Source of the DNA: Syntrophothermus sp. DTU052 | GTDB taxonomy: Bacteria; Bacillota; Syntrophomonadia; Syntrophomonadales; DTU052 | Direction: 5' to 3' | Assembly: GCA_001512495.1 (NCBI GenBank) | Contig: LFRU01000036.1 | Location: 1 to 60,800, forward strand | Length of the DNA: 60,800 nt | Shown here: positions 11,625-21,063 of the stretch, one piece after another | Layout of the letters: every line of letters begins with the position of its first letter | Position numbering within the stretch: position 1 is the first letter of the stretch | The notes under the pieces: model-generated | Seen by the model: the letters and a program-made list of their open reading frames with translations, nothing else | Databases searched by the model: none | Told to the model about the DNA's origin: nothing | Made by a program: the position numbers and the translations under genes

Positions 11625-12249
11625 TTATATTCGGGAGCTATTGGAAGGTAATAAGAAGCAGAATCTGATCAGCCGGCGGGCCACGGAAAAGGAAATCAGG
11701 GAACACGTTGCAGACAGTGAGTATTTAACAAAAGTCATTGACCTGAAAGGACTCCAGGTTTTAGATATGGGCAGCGGCCAGGGCTTCCCAGCTATTCCCC
11801 TGGCTATCGGTGAGCCGGAAAGCAGCTTTGTGCTGGTGGAATCAGACCTTAAAAAAAGCATGTTCTTGAAAGAACTTGTTTTTAAGTTGGGTTTGAGAAA
11901 TGTTGAAGTGATCAGGGCTCGTATCGAAGAACTTGGGGAAAAGGGCGATTTCAGAAGCCGGTTTGATCTGGTTACCTGTCGTGCGGTTGCCGAGATGTCG
12001 GTTATACTGGAGTGGGGGCTCCCGGTTGTGAAAGTCAATGGACTGCTGGCCGCCTGGAAAGGGGCCAGGGCTGGTGAGGAAATAAGGGCAAGCCAGAAAG
12101 CCCTGGATATTTTGGGAGGAAAAGTAAGACGGGTGGCGAATTATGACATTGGGGGTAAGGAAAGATGCATCGTTATAGTACACAAAGCTAAGGAATGTCC
12201 TCCTCAATTTCCCCGAAGAGGTGGAAAGGCCAAAAAGAGACCGTTATGA
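11614..12249 (+). CDS. rsmG: 16S rRNA m7G527 methyltransferase RsmG
   Basis: SAM-dependent methyltransferase acting on G527 of 16S rRNA. The SAM motif [16 protein letters not shown] lies near residue 50, followed by [12 protein letters not shown]. At 211 residues it is shorter than the usual 230-240, because the N-terminal part before NLISR is reduced. The ATG at 11614 overlaps the mnmG end, with no better start upstream. Position between mnmG and noc is conserved in Firmicutes. Confidence 0.93.
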   Translation: MINDYIRELLEGNKKQNLISRRATEKEIREHVADSEYLTKVIDLKGLQVLDMGSGQGFPAIPLAIGEPESSFVLVESDLKKSMFLKELVFKLGLRNVEVIRARIEELGEKGDFRSRFDLVTCRAVAEMSVILEWGLPVVKVNGLLAAWKGARAGEEIRASQKALDILGGKVRRVANYDIGGKERCIVIVHKAKECPPQFPRRGGKAKKRPL

Positions 12250-12321
12250 CCAGGCGGTACGGGCAGTATGTAAAAATTTTCAACACATTAACGCACTTTT
12301 AATGGGATGAGGTGAAGAAGT

Positions 12322-13209
12322 CTGAGAACCTGGGGTAAGTTGCTGGGAAAAAACAGTAGTAGAAGCCATCTGTTACAAGTTCCCCTCAAGGATGTACAGA
12401 CTAGTCCCTATCAACCGCGACAGGAAATTGATGAGATTGAACTCCGGGAGTTAGCAGGATCCATTCATGAGGTAGGATTGATTCAGCCTATAGTGGTTAG
12501 GAAAGTTAAAAGCGGGTATGAGTTAGTAGCCGGGGAAAGAAGATTTAGAGCCTGCCAGTTGTTGGGCTTGACAGAGATACCGGCCATTTTAATGGAGTTG
12601 GACGATAAAAACACCGCCGCTTTGAGTTTAATTGAGAACTTGCAGCGAAAGAATCTCAACTATTTTGAGGAAGCTAAGGCCTATGCTCGTTTGATTAATG
12701 ATTTTGGTTTCACCCAGGAAGAAGTTGCCAGAAAGGCAGGCAAGAGTCAATCAGGTATTGCCAATAAGCTGCGGCTGCTTAAACTAAGCCCGCAGGTTCA
12801 AAAAATGATTTCGCCTGATGTTATCAGTGAAAGGCATGCCCGGGCGCTGCTCAAGCTGAACTCAGATGAAGAAAAGATGATGGTACTGCAGATGATTTAC
12901 GAACAGGAGTTAAACGTCAGGGAAACGGAGGAATTTGTAGAGCGGATAAGAAATAACCTACCCCCGGAAATGCAGAAAAAAGAAAGGAAGAACAGAAAGG
13001 GCGCCATTAAGGATGCACAGGCGTTTTTGAAGACGCTTCAGAAAACAATTATTCGCGCAAAGAATGACGGCGTTGATATGATGATTACGGAAAGGGAATA
13101 TGATGAGGCTGTGGAACTGGTGATCCGCATACCAAAACCTGGGAGTGAGGTCAACCGCCATAATCAAGAAGAGGAAGACCAAACGAACCTGAAGCGTATG
13201 AATTCATAA
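12322..13209 (+). CDS. noc: Nucleoid occlusion protein (ParB family)
   Basis: ParB-family DNA-binding protein, probably Noc, which keeps the division septum off the nucleoid. The N-terminal ParB/CTPase domain shows YELVAGERRFRACQLLG. A helix-turn-helix follows (FTQEEVARKAGKSQSGIANK), then SERHARALLKL. Placement after rsmG separates it from Spo0J. The first conventional start is TTG 12340, 24 nt from the GAGGTGA site (12309-12315). CTG 12322 has 6-nt spacing and gives MRTWGKLLGK, resembling the amphipathic membrane-binding N-terminus of Noc, so it is preferred provisionally. Confidence 0.88.
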   Translation: MRTWGKLLGKNSSRSHLLQVPLKDVQTSPYQPRQEIDEIELRELAGSIHEVGLIQPIVVRKVKSGYELVAGERRFRACQLLGLTEIPAILMELDDKNTAALSLIENLQRKNLNYFEEAKAYARLINDFGFTQEEVARKAGKSQSGIANKLRLLKLSPQVQKMISPDVISERHARALLKLNSDEEKMMVLQMIYEQELNVRETEEFVERIRNNLPPEMQKKERKNRKGAIKDAQAFLKTLQKTIIRAKNDGVDMMITEREYDEAVELVIRIPKPGSEVNRHNQEEEDQTNLKRMNS

Positions 13210-13253
13210 TGATATTTTCAAACCAAGAACCATGAAAAACACATCTAATGGAC

Positions 13254-13284
13254 GGGGAGCAGAGTTAATTCCTGCTCCCCGGGT
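13254..13284. terminator. Bidirectional terminator between noc and mcp
   Basis: A perfect 9-bp stem (GGGGAGCAG 13254-13262, CTGCTCCCC 13272-13280) with a 9-nt loop lies between two convergent genes. The downstream T content is modest. Confidence 0.7.
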
Positions 13285-13287
13285 TGT

Positions 13288-15606
13288 TTAGAAGATGGAT
13301 GTGCCCTCCAGGAATAGCTGCTCCATAACCCGATAGAACTCTTCAAAGACAACCCTAATTTTCTGGTATTCAACCTCCATGGCCTTTATGGCTTCTGCGG
13401 CTTCCTCCAAGCGGCCGGCCTCATACAGGTCAATGCTCCGGTGACCAGCCTCATGAAGCCTGCGATGTGGTTCCTCGAATCTGCTGTATACCTCCAGTAA
13501 TTCCGGATTGTTGGGGCGGTAGTTGTAGTAGAACTGGCCGAATCTGCATCTGGTCGGATCGAACTCTGCCGGCTCAAATCGGCGCACCTTGGCCACCCAG
13601 GACTCATGTTCGGAGCGACGTTGGTCCAGATTTTCTCTCAACTCGTAATAGCTCCAGCGTTGAGAAACCTCCCTGGTATGGATAAGTGTTTCTTCGGTAT
13701 GCTGTATAAACTCTTTCAACTGCCGAATCGTGACTTGCAAGCCCTGCAGCGCGTCTAAGGCCAGCAGTCCGAAATGTTCAATTTCGCTCATTGATGCTGA
13801 TATTTCCTGGCTGGCTGCAGTTTGTTCCTGGGAAGCAGCCGCAATGTTTTCAATCTGGGTGTTGATTTCTCCAACCTTGTAGGTCATATCATGAATATCT
13901 GTCAAGATTTCATTGACCAGTCTGGCACTGGAAGTGGTCGCCTGATCAATATTATGGATGGCAGCCACTACCTGGTTGGTACTGGTGCTGATATGGTCAA
14001 TGAGGGTTCCAATAGAGTGGGTGGATTCCTTGGTATTTTCCGCCAACTTTCTAATCTCTTCCGCCACAACGGCAAATCCACGCCCCTGGTCGCCGGCCCG
14101 GGCGGCCTCAATAGCTGCATTTAGGGCTAAAAGGTTGGTTTCTTCCGCTACCGCCATTATTACCTCCAATATGGTGCCGATTTCGTTGGAAAGGCTTTGC
14201 ATTGCGGCTACGCTTTCTACTGCCGCCTGGCTGGCCTGAATCATTTGGCTTATATCGATACTCACCCGGTTGGCCTTGTCACTGGTGTCTATAGCTTTCT
14301 GATTGGTTTGATTGCTGCTCTTTGCCGCAGAGCTGGCTGAGATGGCAATATCTTCGGAGCCTTTGGCGATCTCATTCAGGGCGGCTGAAGCCTGACGGGT
14401 GCTTTCAACAACATGGTTAAACTTCTCGGAGAAGTTGTCGGTAGTGGTTACTACTGAAGATACAGCTTCTTTCGCGGTCTCAACTTCGGCACTGAGTTGG
14501 GCCATAGAATTGGCTGATTCCAGACTTCTTTCCTGCATGGCGTGCATATTCCGGTTCAGCATATCTGCAAGTTCCTGCAGGGAATTGATCACTCTGCCGA
14601 TCTCGTCACCCGAAGAAGCAACGGCAGGAATGGAAGAAAACCCCCGCAGTTTCATCTGGTCCAGTCTATCCACCACCGTCTTGAGGGGGCGCAGACTCCG
14701 GGTTAACACCAGGAAAATAAACAGCAAACACAGTAACCAGGGTATCATTGACAGGAGCACTGCCCGGGACAACGCTTGGCTGGAAATGGCTGCCGTACCG
14801 CCGGTTGATACCGCCTTTATGAACCCCTGAGCATCACCATATATGTCGGCTAGAGGGTATATAATAACCCCTCCCTGGTCCGTATCGACGTTATATGGAT
14901 CAAGGGAGTTCACGGCCTGTTCGATTGCGGCCGGCTGAACTGGAAACTCATCTTCAGCCAAGGTTCCCGCCAGTAGTGTGCTCTTGCCCGCTTTAAGCTC
15001 GTACAGAAAGATTTCAGCCGCTGTAATTCGCTGCAGGTCCTTTATAAATTTCTCTCCAAAATCAGACCTGTATTCAACAGCACCGATAAACCGGTCCTGG
15101 TCGAATAATGGGATTACGGCCCGGAAACCAAAGCCGGATTGGCCTTTCTCCAACCCGACAAGCGATTGTCCCGTATCCCGGGATTTATTTAAAGCGGGAT
15201 GAGAAGACATGTCATCGCCAAACTGCTCGGGGTTGTGCAGCAGCAATAATGAATGCAGATTTTCGTCCACAAAAACAAGCTGAGATACGCCGCCAACATC
15301 GCTTATGCTTTCATACAGGGGAAGACATAAGTCCAATAACCGGTCGCGATCGCCCGCGGCAAGGGCCTCCAAAACCTCAGGGTTTTTGGCCACACTCTCC
15401 GCTCCAATTCGGGCTATGTTAAACTGCTTGTCAAAGGCGAGTTCTATTGTATGGATTAAATTGGTACGCTTTTCGTGTTCAATAGATGCCAATAGGTCAT
15501 GCTGAACATCGCCAAACCACAGGAGAACAGCGATCAGTAAGAGCTGCATGCAGAAAAGAGCGACACCAGCAGATAAGAAAATCCTGCTGCGTAAAGTCTT
15601 AAACAT
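13288..15606 (-). CDS. Methyl-accepting chemotaxis protein with CZB domain
   Basis: Transmembrane chemoreceptor of about 772 residues. The N-terminal membrane helix is followed by a Cache-like extracellular sensor, a second helix ([18 protein letters not shown]) and a HAMP linker. The signalling domain hairpin shows [20 protein letters not shown]. The C-terminus is a chemoreceptor zinc-binding domain with [12 protein letters not shown] and two later histidines ([11 protein letters not shown]). The ATG at 15606 follows AAGGAG by 8 nt; a longer frame lacks a ribosome site. CZB domains sense zinc or hypochlorous acid in characterised receptors; the ligand here is unknown. Confidence 0.93.
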   Translation of the reverse strand: MFKTLRSRIFLSAGVALFCMQLLLIAVLLWFGDVQHDLLASIEHEKRTNLIHTIELAFDKQFNIARIGAESVAKNPEVLEALAAGDRDRLLDLCLPLYESISDVGGVSQLVFVDENLHSLLLLHNPEQFGDDMSSHPALNKSRDTGQSLVGLEKGQSGFGFRAVIPLFDQDRFIGAVEYRSDFGEKFIKDLQRITAAEIFLYELKAGKSTLLAGTLAEDEFPVQPAAIEQAVNSLDPYNVDTDQGGVIIYPLADIYGDAQGFIKAVSTGGTAAISSQALSRAVLLSMIPWLLCLLFIFLVLTRSLRPLKTVVDRLDQMKLRGFSSIPAVASSGDEIGRVINSLQELADMLNRNMHAMQERSLESANSMAQLSAEVETAKEAVSSVVTTTDNFSEKFNHVVESTRQASAALNEIAKGSEDIAISASSAAKSSNQTNQKAIDTSDKANRVSIDISQMIQASQAAVESVAAMQSLSNEIGTILEVIMAVAEETNLLALNAAIEAARAGDQGRGFAVVAEEIRKLAENTKESTHSIGTLIDHISTSTNQVVAAIHNIDQATTSSARLVNEILTDIHDMTYKVGEINTQIENIAAASQEQTAASQEISASMSEIEHFGLLALDALQGLQVTIRQLKEFIQHTEETLIHTREVSQRWSYYELRENLDQRRSEHESWVAKVRRFEPAEFDPTRCRFGQFYYNYRPNNPELLEVYSRFEEPHRRLHEAGHRSIDLYEAGRLEEAAEAIKAMEVEYQKIRVVFEEFYRVMEQLFLEGTSIF

Positions 15607-15673
15607 GAGGTGAGCTCCTTCCTCTGTTAAGGTGTTATTACTCATTATGCAACAATTGCCAGGCAAAACGCCA

Positions 15674-15720
15674 CCCATAATAATATGATTTCGCGAAAGG
15701 GGCGCAACAATTATTATGGG
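15674..15720. repeat. Inverted repeat in the mcp-soj intergenic region
   Basis: CCCATAATAAT (15674-15684) and ATTATTATGGG (15710-15720) are perfect 11-bp arms 25 nt apart. The spacer includes the small palindrome TTCGCGAA. This lies in the 392-bp gap 15607-15998 between divergent mcp and soj, which otherwise holds no gene I can support. It may be an operator for mcp or soj; no known site was matched. Confidence 0.5.
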
Positions 15721-15998
15721 AACAATGGTGAAGACGCCCGGACAGTAAGCATGGATCAGAAGATGAATGTCAATAAATGTCGAAAAGCGCCAAAATGCAG
15801 AGAAAGAACAGGCTTATCTTTGGGAGACTGAATGCTGATGATGGCGGGGAAAGCACGTGGGGCTAAACAGAGAGTGAACCGGAAACATTGTAATGGAAAA
15901 ATGATTCACGGTGAAGAAATATGGTTTAGTTTTGGAAGGAGAAGTAATCGGTACCAGAGAAATAAGAATTTAGAGAACAAATAAAGAGGTGCACGAGG

Positions 15999-16760
15999 GT
16001 GGGTAAAGTGATTGCGGTTGCCAATCAAAAAGGGGGCGTTGGCAAAACAACTACCGCGATAAATCTCGGTTGCTGTCTGGCAATGTTGGGAAAAAGCGTT
16101 CTGCTGATCGATATTGATCCCCAGGGCAACTGCAGCAGCGGATTGGGGGTAGACCGGTCCCGGTTGAAAACATGCATCTATGATATACTGATACGAGGCA
16201 TTGATCCACAGGATGTAATAGTTCGCACCGACATTCGCCGCCTGGATTTAATACCCGCTACCATTCAGTTGGCCGGTGCCGAAGTGGAGCTGGCAACTGT
16301 GGAAAGGCGGGAAACACGCCTCAAAGAACAAATTGACCCCCTGCGCAATACTTACGACTATATAATCATTGACTGCCCCCCGTCTCTGGGACTGGCAACC
16401 GTCAACGCCCTGTGTGCCGCCGATTCCGTTTTGATACCCATACAGTGTGAATATTATGCACTGGAGGGGTTAAGTCAACTGATGCACAGCATATTCTTGA
16501 TCAGAAGAAGACTAAACCCGGAATTGAAGATCGAAGGCATTCTTTTAACCATGTTTGATGGGCGCACCAACTTATCAATTCAAGTGGTTGATGAAGTTAA
16601 ACGTCATTTCAAAAAGGAGCTGTATAGGACAATAATACCGCGGAATGTTCGATTAAGCGAGGCTCCCAGTTTTGGCAAGCCCATCGTGATGTACGATCCA
16701 AGGTCGAAGGGAGCGGAGGTTTACCAAGAATTGGCCAGGGAAGTGTTAGAACGTGAGTAA
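15999..16760 (+). CDS. soj: Chromosome partitioning ATPase Soj (ParA)
   Basis: ParA-family ATPase that acts with Spo0J in origin segregation and regulates DnaA. The 253 residues begin with the deviant Walker motif NQKGGVGKTTTAINLG, followed by DIDPQGNCSSGLG and DYIIIDCPPSLG. The GTG at 15999 follows AAAGAGGTG, the only sensible start. The TAA overlaps the spo0J GTG, so the pair is translationally coupled. Confidence 0.96.
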   Translation: MGKVIAVANQKGGVGKTTTAINLGCCLAMLGKSVLLIDIDPQGNCSSGLGVDRSRLKTCIYDILIRGIDPQDVIVRTDIRRLDLIPATIQLAGAEVELATVERRETRLKEQIDPLRNTYDYIIIDCPPSLGLATVNALCAADSVLIPIQCEYYALEGLSQLMHSIFLIRRRLNPELKIEGILLTMFDGRTNLSIQVVDEVKRHFKKELYRTIIPRNVRLSEAPSFGKPIVMYDPRSKGAEVYQELAREVLERE

Positions 16761-17589
16761 ACGTGTTTTGGGGAAAGGTTTGGATGCCCTGTTTTCGAGT
16801 GGTGAGAGCCTGCAGGAAACGGGAAATGAGATCAGCGTCGAGAAAATCGTTGTAAGGGGAAATCAACCGCGCAAGGTGTTTAATGACGAAACCATTAGGG
16901 AAATGGCGGATTCCATAAGCGAGCATGGCATCCTCCAGCCCCTGCTGGTGCGGCCGATTGAAAACGGGAAATATGAATTGGTAGCCGGGGAACGGCGGTT
17001 GCGGGCTGCGGTCCTGGCGGGATTGAAAAAGGTGCCTGTTATCATAAGGGAGATGGAGGAACCGCAAACGTGGGAGGCCGCATTGATTGAAAACCTGCAG
17101 CGGGAAAACCTGAACCCGGTTGAAGAGGCCGCCGCATATCGGGAAATGCTGGAACGATACGGCTACACCCAGGAGGAATTGGCACGGAGAATCGGTAAGA
17201 GCCGTGCTTATGTCGCCAATACTGTTCGATTGTTAAACCTCCCCGGGGAAATAAGGGAACTGGTGAAGACGGGGGAGCTCACAGCCGGTCACGCCCGAGC
17301 AATTCTGGCCCTTAAGGATGAGGAACAGCAGTTGGCGCTCGCCCAAAAGATTATACAGCAGGGGATGACAGTACGGGATACTGAAGAAGCCGGCACCAAG
17401 GAGCGAACAACCAGGAAAAGCGCAGGAAAAACAAAAGATCCGCACCTAGTGATGGTTGAACAGAGGTTTGAAGAATTGCTGAACACCCGGGTCAAGGTGA
17501 TAAGACAGAAAACAGGAGGAAAAATCGAGGTTCGCTTTAACGATGATGAGGAGCTTAACCGGATAATGGAAGTTATGGGGTTACTGTGA
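16753..17589 (+). CDS. spo0J: Chromosome partitioning protein Spo0J (ParB)
   Basis: ParB CTPase and parS-binding protein that loads SMC at the origin. The 278 residues start with the KRVLGKGLDALF segment that stimulates Soj. The CTP-binding domain carries YELVAGERRLRAAVLAG, followed by an HTH (YTQEELARRIGKSRAYVANT) and a C-terminal dimer domain (GGKIEVRFNDDEELNRIM). A parS site lies 5 bp after the stop codon and a second one 790 bp on, which supports the Spo0J rather than Noc assignment. Confidence 0.97.
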   Translation: MSKRVLGKGLDALFSSGESLQETGNEISVEKIVVRGNQPRKVFNDETIREMADSISEHGILQPLLVRPIENGKYELVAGERRLRAAVLAGLKKVPVIIREMEEPQTWEAALIENLQRENLNPVEEAAAYREMLERYGYTQEELARRIGKSRAYVANTVRLLNLPGEIRELVKTGELTAGHARAILALKDEEQQLALAQKIIQQGMTVRDTEEAGTKERTTRKSAGKTKDPHLVMVEQRFEELLNTRVKVIRQKTGGKIEVRFNDDEELNRIMEVMGLL

Positions 17590-17593
17590 ATAA

Positions 17594-17609
17594 TGTTTCA
17601 CATGAAACA
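17594..17609. promoter_or_regulatory. parS site 1
   Basis: The 16-bp palindrome TGTTTCACATGAAACA differs from the strong consensus TGTTTCACGTGAAACA at one central base. It lies 5 bp after spo0J and is a predicted Spo0J binding site. Confidence 0.9.
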
Positions 17610-18377
17610 CTATGAATCAGGGGGCTGAGGATTGAAATTCGCAAGCCCCAGGTTTTTGGAGAGCAGTAAAATCGAAATATAGCGGGAAACAGCCTTCCAG
17701 CAGCCTGAGAGTGCATCCATCCTGAAGCAATTTCATACTGATAACAACGAAAATCAAAATTGAAAAGGGGTCTACCCCGCGGATCATGGGGAGGTCGGAT
17801 GCCGGCCGGGGGAATCGCCACCGTTTCTTATGCAGTCTCTTAAGAAGAAATGGCCTTAAGGTTACCTGCTCTTTGATAAGTCCCAATGAGAACCGACCGA
17901 CATCCAGTCTAGTTTTAGGGCGTACTCGCCCTCTTTTGATTTTCAGCATATGACGCATCAGGTGTATGCGGTCAACATCAGCCGGCGGCCTACAACAAAG
18001 TGCTGCGGCTTCACCTCCCTCATTGGACTCACTATATCGAGGGCTGAGTGAGTCTATACTTTTTACTGTAATAACCGCATCCGCCCTGACCGCCTGGATG
18101 GCGGCACAGTATGTACTATACAGGCCGGAATACTTCCGGCAATGGACCCATAAACGGCGGCCGAAAGTTGAGCTAATAAATGATATGCGCATCTGCGTTT
18201 ACTGCGATTTGACGGTTGCATTCCTGGGAGAAGCAGCAGCGCATAACACGGGGGCGGATGTCGGTAAAAGGGTGCCGGGAAATATCCATTGGAGTCATCT
18301 TCGTAGTGCTATTTTTCAAATTCTGCCCCGTATCCACGGCATATTTACCCAGACTGCCGGGGATTGGAAGGCTGAAT
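17610..18377. other. Unassigned segment between two parS sites
   Basis: These 768 bp carry no gene I recognise. Two open frames oppose and overlap each other: plus 17966-18406 (146 residues, running through parS site 2) and minus 17617-18192 (191 residues). Neither has a convincing ribosome site or family motif, and the peptides look irregular, rich in Cys, His and Arg. Small dyads occur, such as GCCGGAA/TTCCGGC around 18122-18140 and GACTCAC/GTGAGTC around 18025-18055. It may be a decayed gene or a structural spacer in the centromere region. Confidence 0.5.
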
Positions 18378-18393
18378 TGTTTCACGTGAAACA
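18378..18393. promoter_or_regulatory. parS site 2
   Basis: TGTTTCACGTGAAACA is a perfect match to the bacterial parS consensus, 784 bp downstream of parS site 1 and upstream of the aminotransferase gene. Confidence 0.95.
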
Positions 18394-18533
18394 TGGGGAA
18401 ATATAATGGCAAAACCATTGATTTGTGGCTGCTCCGTCCGGACCTCGAAATTTACAGCTCATGTTGAGCAGATTCGATATTATTATCTGGGATTAGGAGG
18501 TATATGCCACAGCATGGGAGGATCAGGACTTTG

Positions 18534-19676
18534 GTGATTTACTTTGATAATGCTGCCACCAGCTACCCTAAACCGTTTCAGGTACCGCAGGCCATGGACA
18601 ATTTCTTGCGGAGCCGTTCAGCTAATCCCGGCCGCGGAGGGCACCGTATGGCTTTGGAAGCAGGGAGAGTAGTTCTTGGGGTCCGGGAACAGGTAAGCGG
18701 GCTTATATATGCGGGAGAACCGGAAGAAATTATTTTCACGTCCAGTGCCACCGAGGCGCTGAACCTGGCCTTGATCGGCGGGTTGCGTACCGGGGATCAC
18801 CTGGTAATCAGCAGCATGGAACACAATGCGGTGGCCAGGACAGCCTATCATCTCAAGGGTATCGGGGTGGAAGTAGGGGTGGTTGAGGCGGACAGATGGG
18901 GAATGATTACCCCGGAGGATGTTGCCCGCGCGATAAAAAGGAATACCCGGATGGTAGCTGCAGTGCATGCTTCAAATGTAACCGGTGGCATCATGCCCAT
19001 AGAAGAAATAGGTTCACTGTGCAGAAAAGCAGGTATCCGGTTTCTCGTTGACGCTTCACAGACTGCGGGCGTGATACCGGTTAACGTCCAGCAAGCGCAG
19101 GCGGACCTGCTAGCTTTTCCCGGTCATAAAGGGCTGTATGGCCCCCCGGGAATAGGGGTCCTGTATGTTGGCTCGGGAATTGAGCTGGAACCCCGCAAAT
19201 TCGGGGGCACCGGCAGCCAGTCAGAAGACCTGGAGATGCCGCATCTCATTCCCGATCGGTACGAAGCGGGAACCCTGAATACGGTAGGTATCGCCGGGTT
19301 GGGAGCGGGGATTGATTTCGTCCAGCAAACCGGTATGGAGAAAATAGCTGCTCATGAAAGAGAACTTACCAGGCACCTGATGGTAGAAATAAAAGATATA
19401 AGCCGCATCAAGATTTATGGCCCACCGAACCCGGAAGACAGGGTTGGTGTAGTCGGCTTCAATATAGAGGGAGTTGATTCTACTGAAGTTGCTTTCATAC
19501 TTGATCAGGTTTATGGGATAGCGGTAAGAGCTGGCCTCCATTGTGCTCCGTTGGCTCACAAAACCCTGGGCACCCTGGAAAAGGGCCTTGTTCGGGTCAG
19601 TTTCTCGATTTTCAATACGCATAAAGAAGTTGACCAATTAATCTCGGCTCTGCATGAGATAGTGCGTGAATACTAG
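18534..19676 (+). CDS. Class V aminotransferase, cysteine desulfurase-like
   Basis: PLP enzyme related to cysteine desulfurases and selenocysteine lyases. It matches the short-N-terminus branch that begins MIYFDNAATS. The PLP lysine lies in AFPGHKGLYGPPGIGVL, and a candidate catalytic cysteine in VRAGLHCAPLAHKTLG. GTG 18534 is chosen because it gives the family N-terminus; an in-frame ATG at 18504 sits only 3 nt after its AGGAGG. Being upstream of selA, selB and selD, it may supply selenium or sulfur, but this branch has no settled function. Confidence 0.85.
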   Translation: MIYFDNAATSYPKPFQVPQAMDNFLRSRSANPGRGGHRMALEAGRVVLGVREQVSGLIYAGEPEEIIFTSSATEALNLALIGGLRTGDHLVISSMEHNAVARTAYHLKGIGVEVGVVEADRWGMITPEDVARAIKRNTRMVAAVHASNVTGGIMPIEEIGSLCRKAGIRFLVDASQTAGVIPVNVQQAQADLLAFPGHKGLYGPPGIGVLYVGSGIELEPRKFGGTGSQSEDLEMPHLIPDRYEAGTLNTVGIAGLGAGIDFVQQTGMEKIAAHERELTRHLMVEIKDISRIKIYGPPNPEDRVGVVGFNIEGVDSTEVAFILDQVYGIAVRAGLHCAPLAHKTLGTLEKGLVRVSFSIFNTHKEVDQLISALHEIVREY

Positions 19677-19702
19677 AACCCTGATGCCAAAGTGCCGGAG
19701 TC

Positions 19703-19722
19703 ACCCGACAGAACCGTCGGGT
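19703..19722. terminator. Weak hairpin between convergent genes
   Basis: ACCCGAC (19703-19709) pairs with GTCGGGT (19716-19722) around a 6-nt loop, between the aminotransferase and larC stops. No T run follows, so the terminator role is tentative. Confidence 0.35.
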
Positions 19723-19798
19723 TCGGAAAGCTCATTTGTCAAACTGAGGCCTTGGTTGGCAAATACCGTGCCGTCCTGGTTTATGTGAGCTCAGTCTA

Positions 19799-20968
19799 TC
19801 ACCGGCAATATGATCCCATAATCTGGTTGACTACCTGCTGCAGGGGTATGCCGGCCCGACGTGCCAGTGCCCGGCATGATTCATATTCGGGTGCAACCCG
19901 CACCGAGCCATCTCCGGTCTTCCAAACCTTAATCACCGCCTTGCCCCAGGGGGTTACAACCTCCTCTGTATGCCGGGGCTGAACCAGCCTGCTCTCCAGA
20001 CGGTAGCGAACACCCAGAGTGCTGGTTTCTGTCAGCAGCAAATCGGCAAAGGAGTGAATGTTGTCCGGGCGCACCAGGCAGGTGACCTGAAACCCCGGCC
20101 GGTTTTTCTTCATAATAATGTTCTGTACCGATAGGTCGAGAGCCCCATCCATTTCATAAAACCTTTCAAAAAGATAAGAGAAGTATTCGGGACTCATATC
20201 GTCAATACTGGTTTCGATAACAGCGATCACTTCTTCCTTTAGCTGCGATTGTGCAGCAGTTCCCAGGACCGCCCGTAAAAGGTTCGGGACGTCGGAGCGC
20301 GTGCTCTTCCCCGCCCCGTAGCCCACCTCACCTATGGTCATGGAAGGGAAAGTTCCAAAACCCTGACATAAGGTGCCGACTATGGCGGCACCGGTTGGAG
20401 TAACAAGCTCGATATCCGCATCGACTCCATAGCAGGGTATTCCTTTCACAAGTTCCAGGGTGGCCGGCGCCGGGAGCGGATACTGACCGTGTGCCATCTT
20501 TACCAGACCTCGCGGCATGGGGAGGGGTGAACAGTACATTATGTTAATGTTGAGCTGTCGCAATGCCAGAAGAAAACCGATAACATCAACCAGGGTGTCT
20601 ATGGCCCCCAGTTCGTGAAAATGTACCGCTTCGATCGGAATCCCGTGAACACGGGCTTCAGACGCGGCCAACCGGGTGAAAACCTCATGGGCGGCAGCTT
20701 TCTCGTCATCAGACAGGTGACTGCTTTCCAGAATATTCTTCACCTCATCGAGTCCGGCAAATACCGCAGACGAGGTGTTTTCGACCGTGACATCTGAAGA
20801 TGCTATACCCTGGACCACTACCCGTTTAACTTTTAGTCCCACCGGTTGTGGAAGAATCTGATTTAGCTCCTTTTCTACCAGGGACAGATCAGCACCCAGG
20901 GCCGCCAATGCGCCCAACAGCATATCCCCACTGACTCCGGAAAAACAGTCGAAATATAGTATATTCAA
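19799..20968 (-). CDS. larC: Nickel pincer cofactor synthase LarC
   Basis: LarC inserts nickel, in a CTP-dependent reaction, into the pyridinium dithiocarboxylate precursor to give the nickel-pincer nucleotide. The 389 residues begin MNILYFDCFSGVSGDMLLGAL and contain VHFHELGAIDTLVD and LVTPTGAAIVGTL. In Lactobacillus plantarum larC is split and joined by programmed frameshifting; here it is one continuous frame. No larA, larB or larE is in the window, so the client (for instance a LarA-type racemase) must be elsewhere. Confidence 0.93.
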   Translation of the reverse strand: MNILYFDCFSGVSGDMLLGALAALGADLSLVEKELNQILPQPVGLKVKRVVVQGIASSDVTVENTSSAVFAGLDEVKNILESSHLSDDEKAAAHEVFTRLAASEARVHGIPIEAVHFHELGAIDTLVDVIGFLLALRQLNINIMYCSPLPMPRGLVKMAHGQYPLPAPATLELVKGIPCYGVDADIELVTPTGAAIVGTLCQGFGTFPSMTIGEVGYGAGKSTRSDVPNLLRAVLGTAAQSQLKEEVIAVIETSIDDMSPEYFSYLFERFYEMDGALDLSVQNIIMKKNRPGFQVTCLVRPDNIHSFADLLLTETSTLGVRYRLESRLVQPRHTEEVVTPWGKAVIKVWKTGDGSVRVAPEYESCRALARRAGIPLQQVVNQIMGSYCR

Positions 20969-21063
20969 TCTTTTACCCTCCTTTTTTGTCTAGTTTTATT
21001 AAACTGTTGAGCCAATCCTGATAACATTGTTATTATTAAAGATAAGCGTTAGGAGGCAGTACC

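Noticed and set aside
15686-15700. Noc binding site (ATTTCCCGGGAAAT-like)
   Set aside because: ATTTCGCGAAA is two bases shorter than the consensus and lacks the CCCGGG core.
17617-18192. 191-codon minus frame between the parS sites
   Set aside because: No ribosome site or motif, Arg/Cys-rich and overlapping another equally poor frame; I compared it mentally with DUF212 and DUF2953 proteins and found no convincing match.
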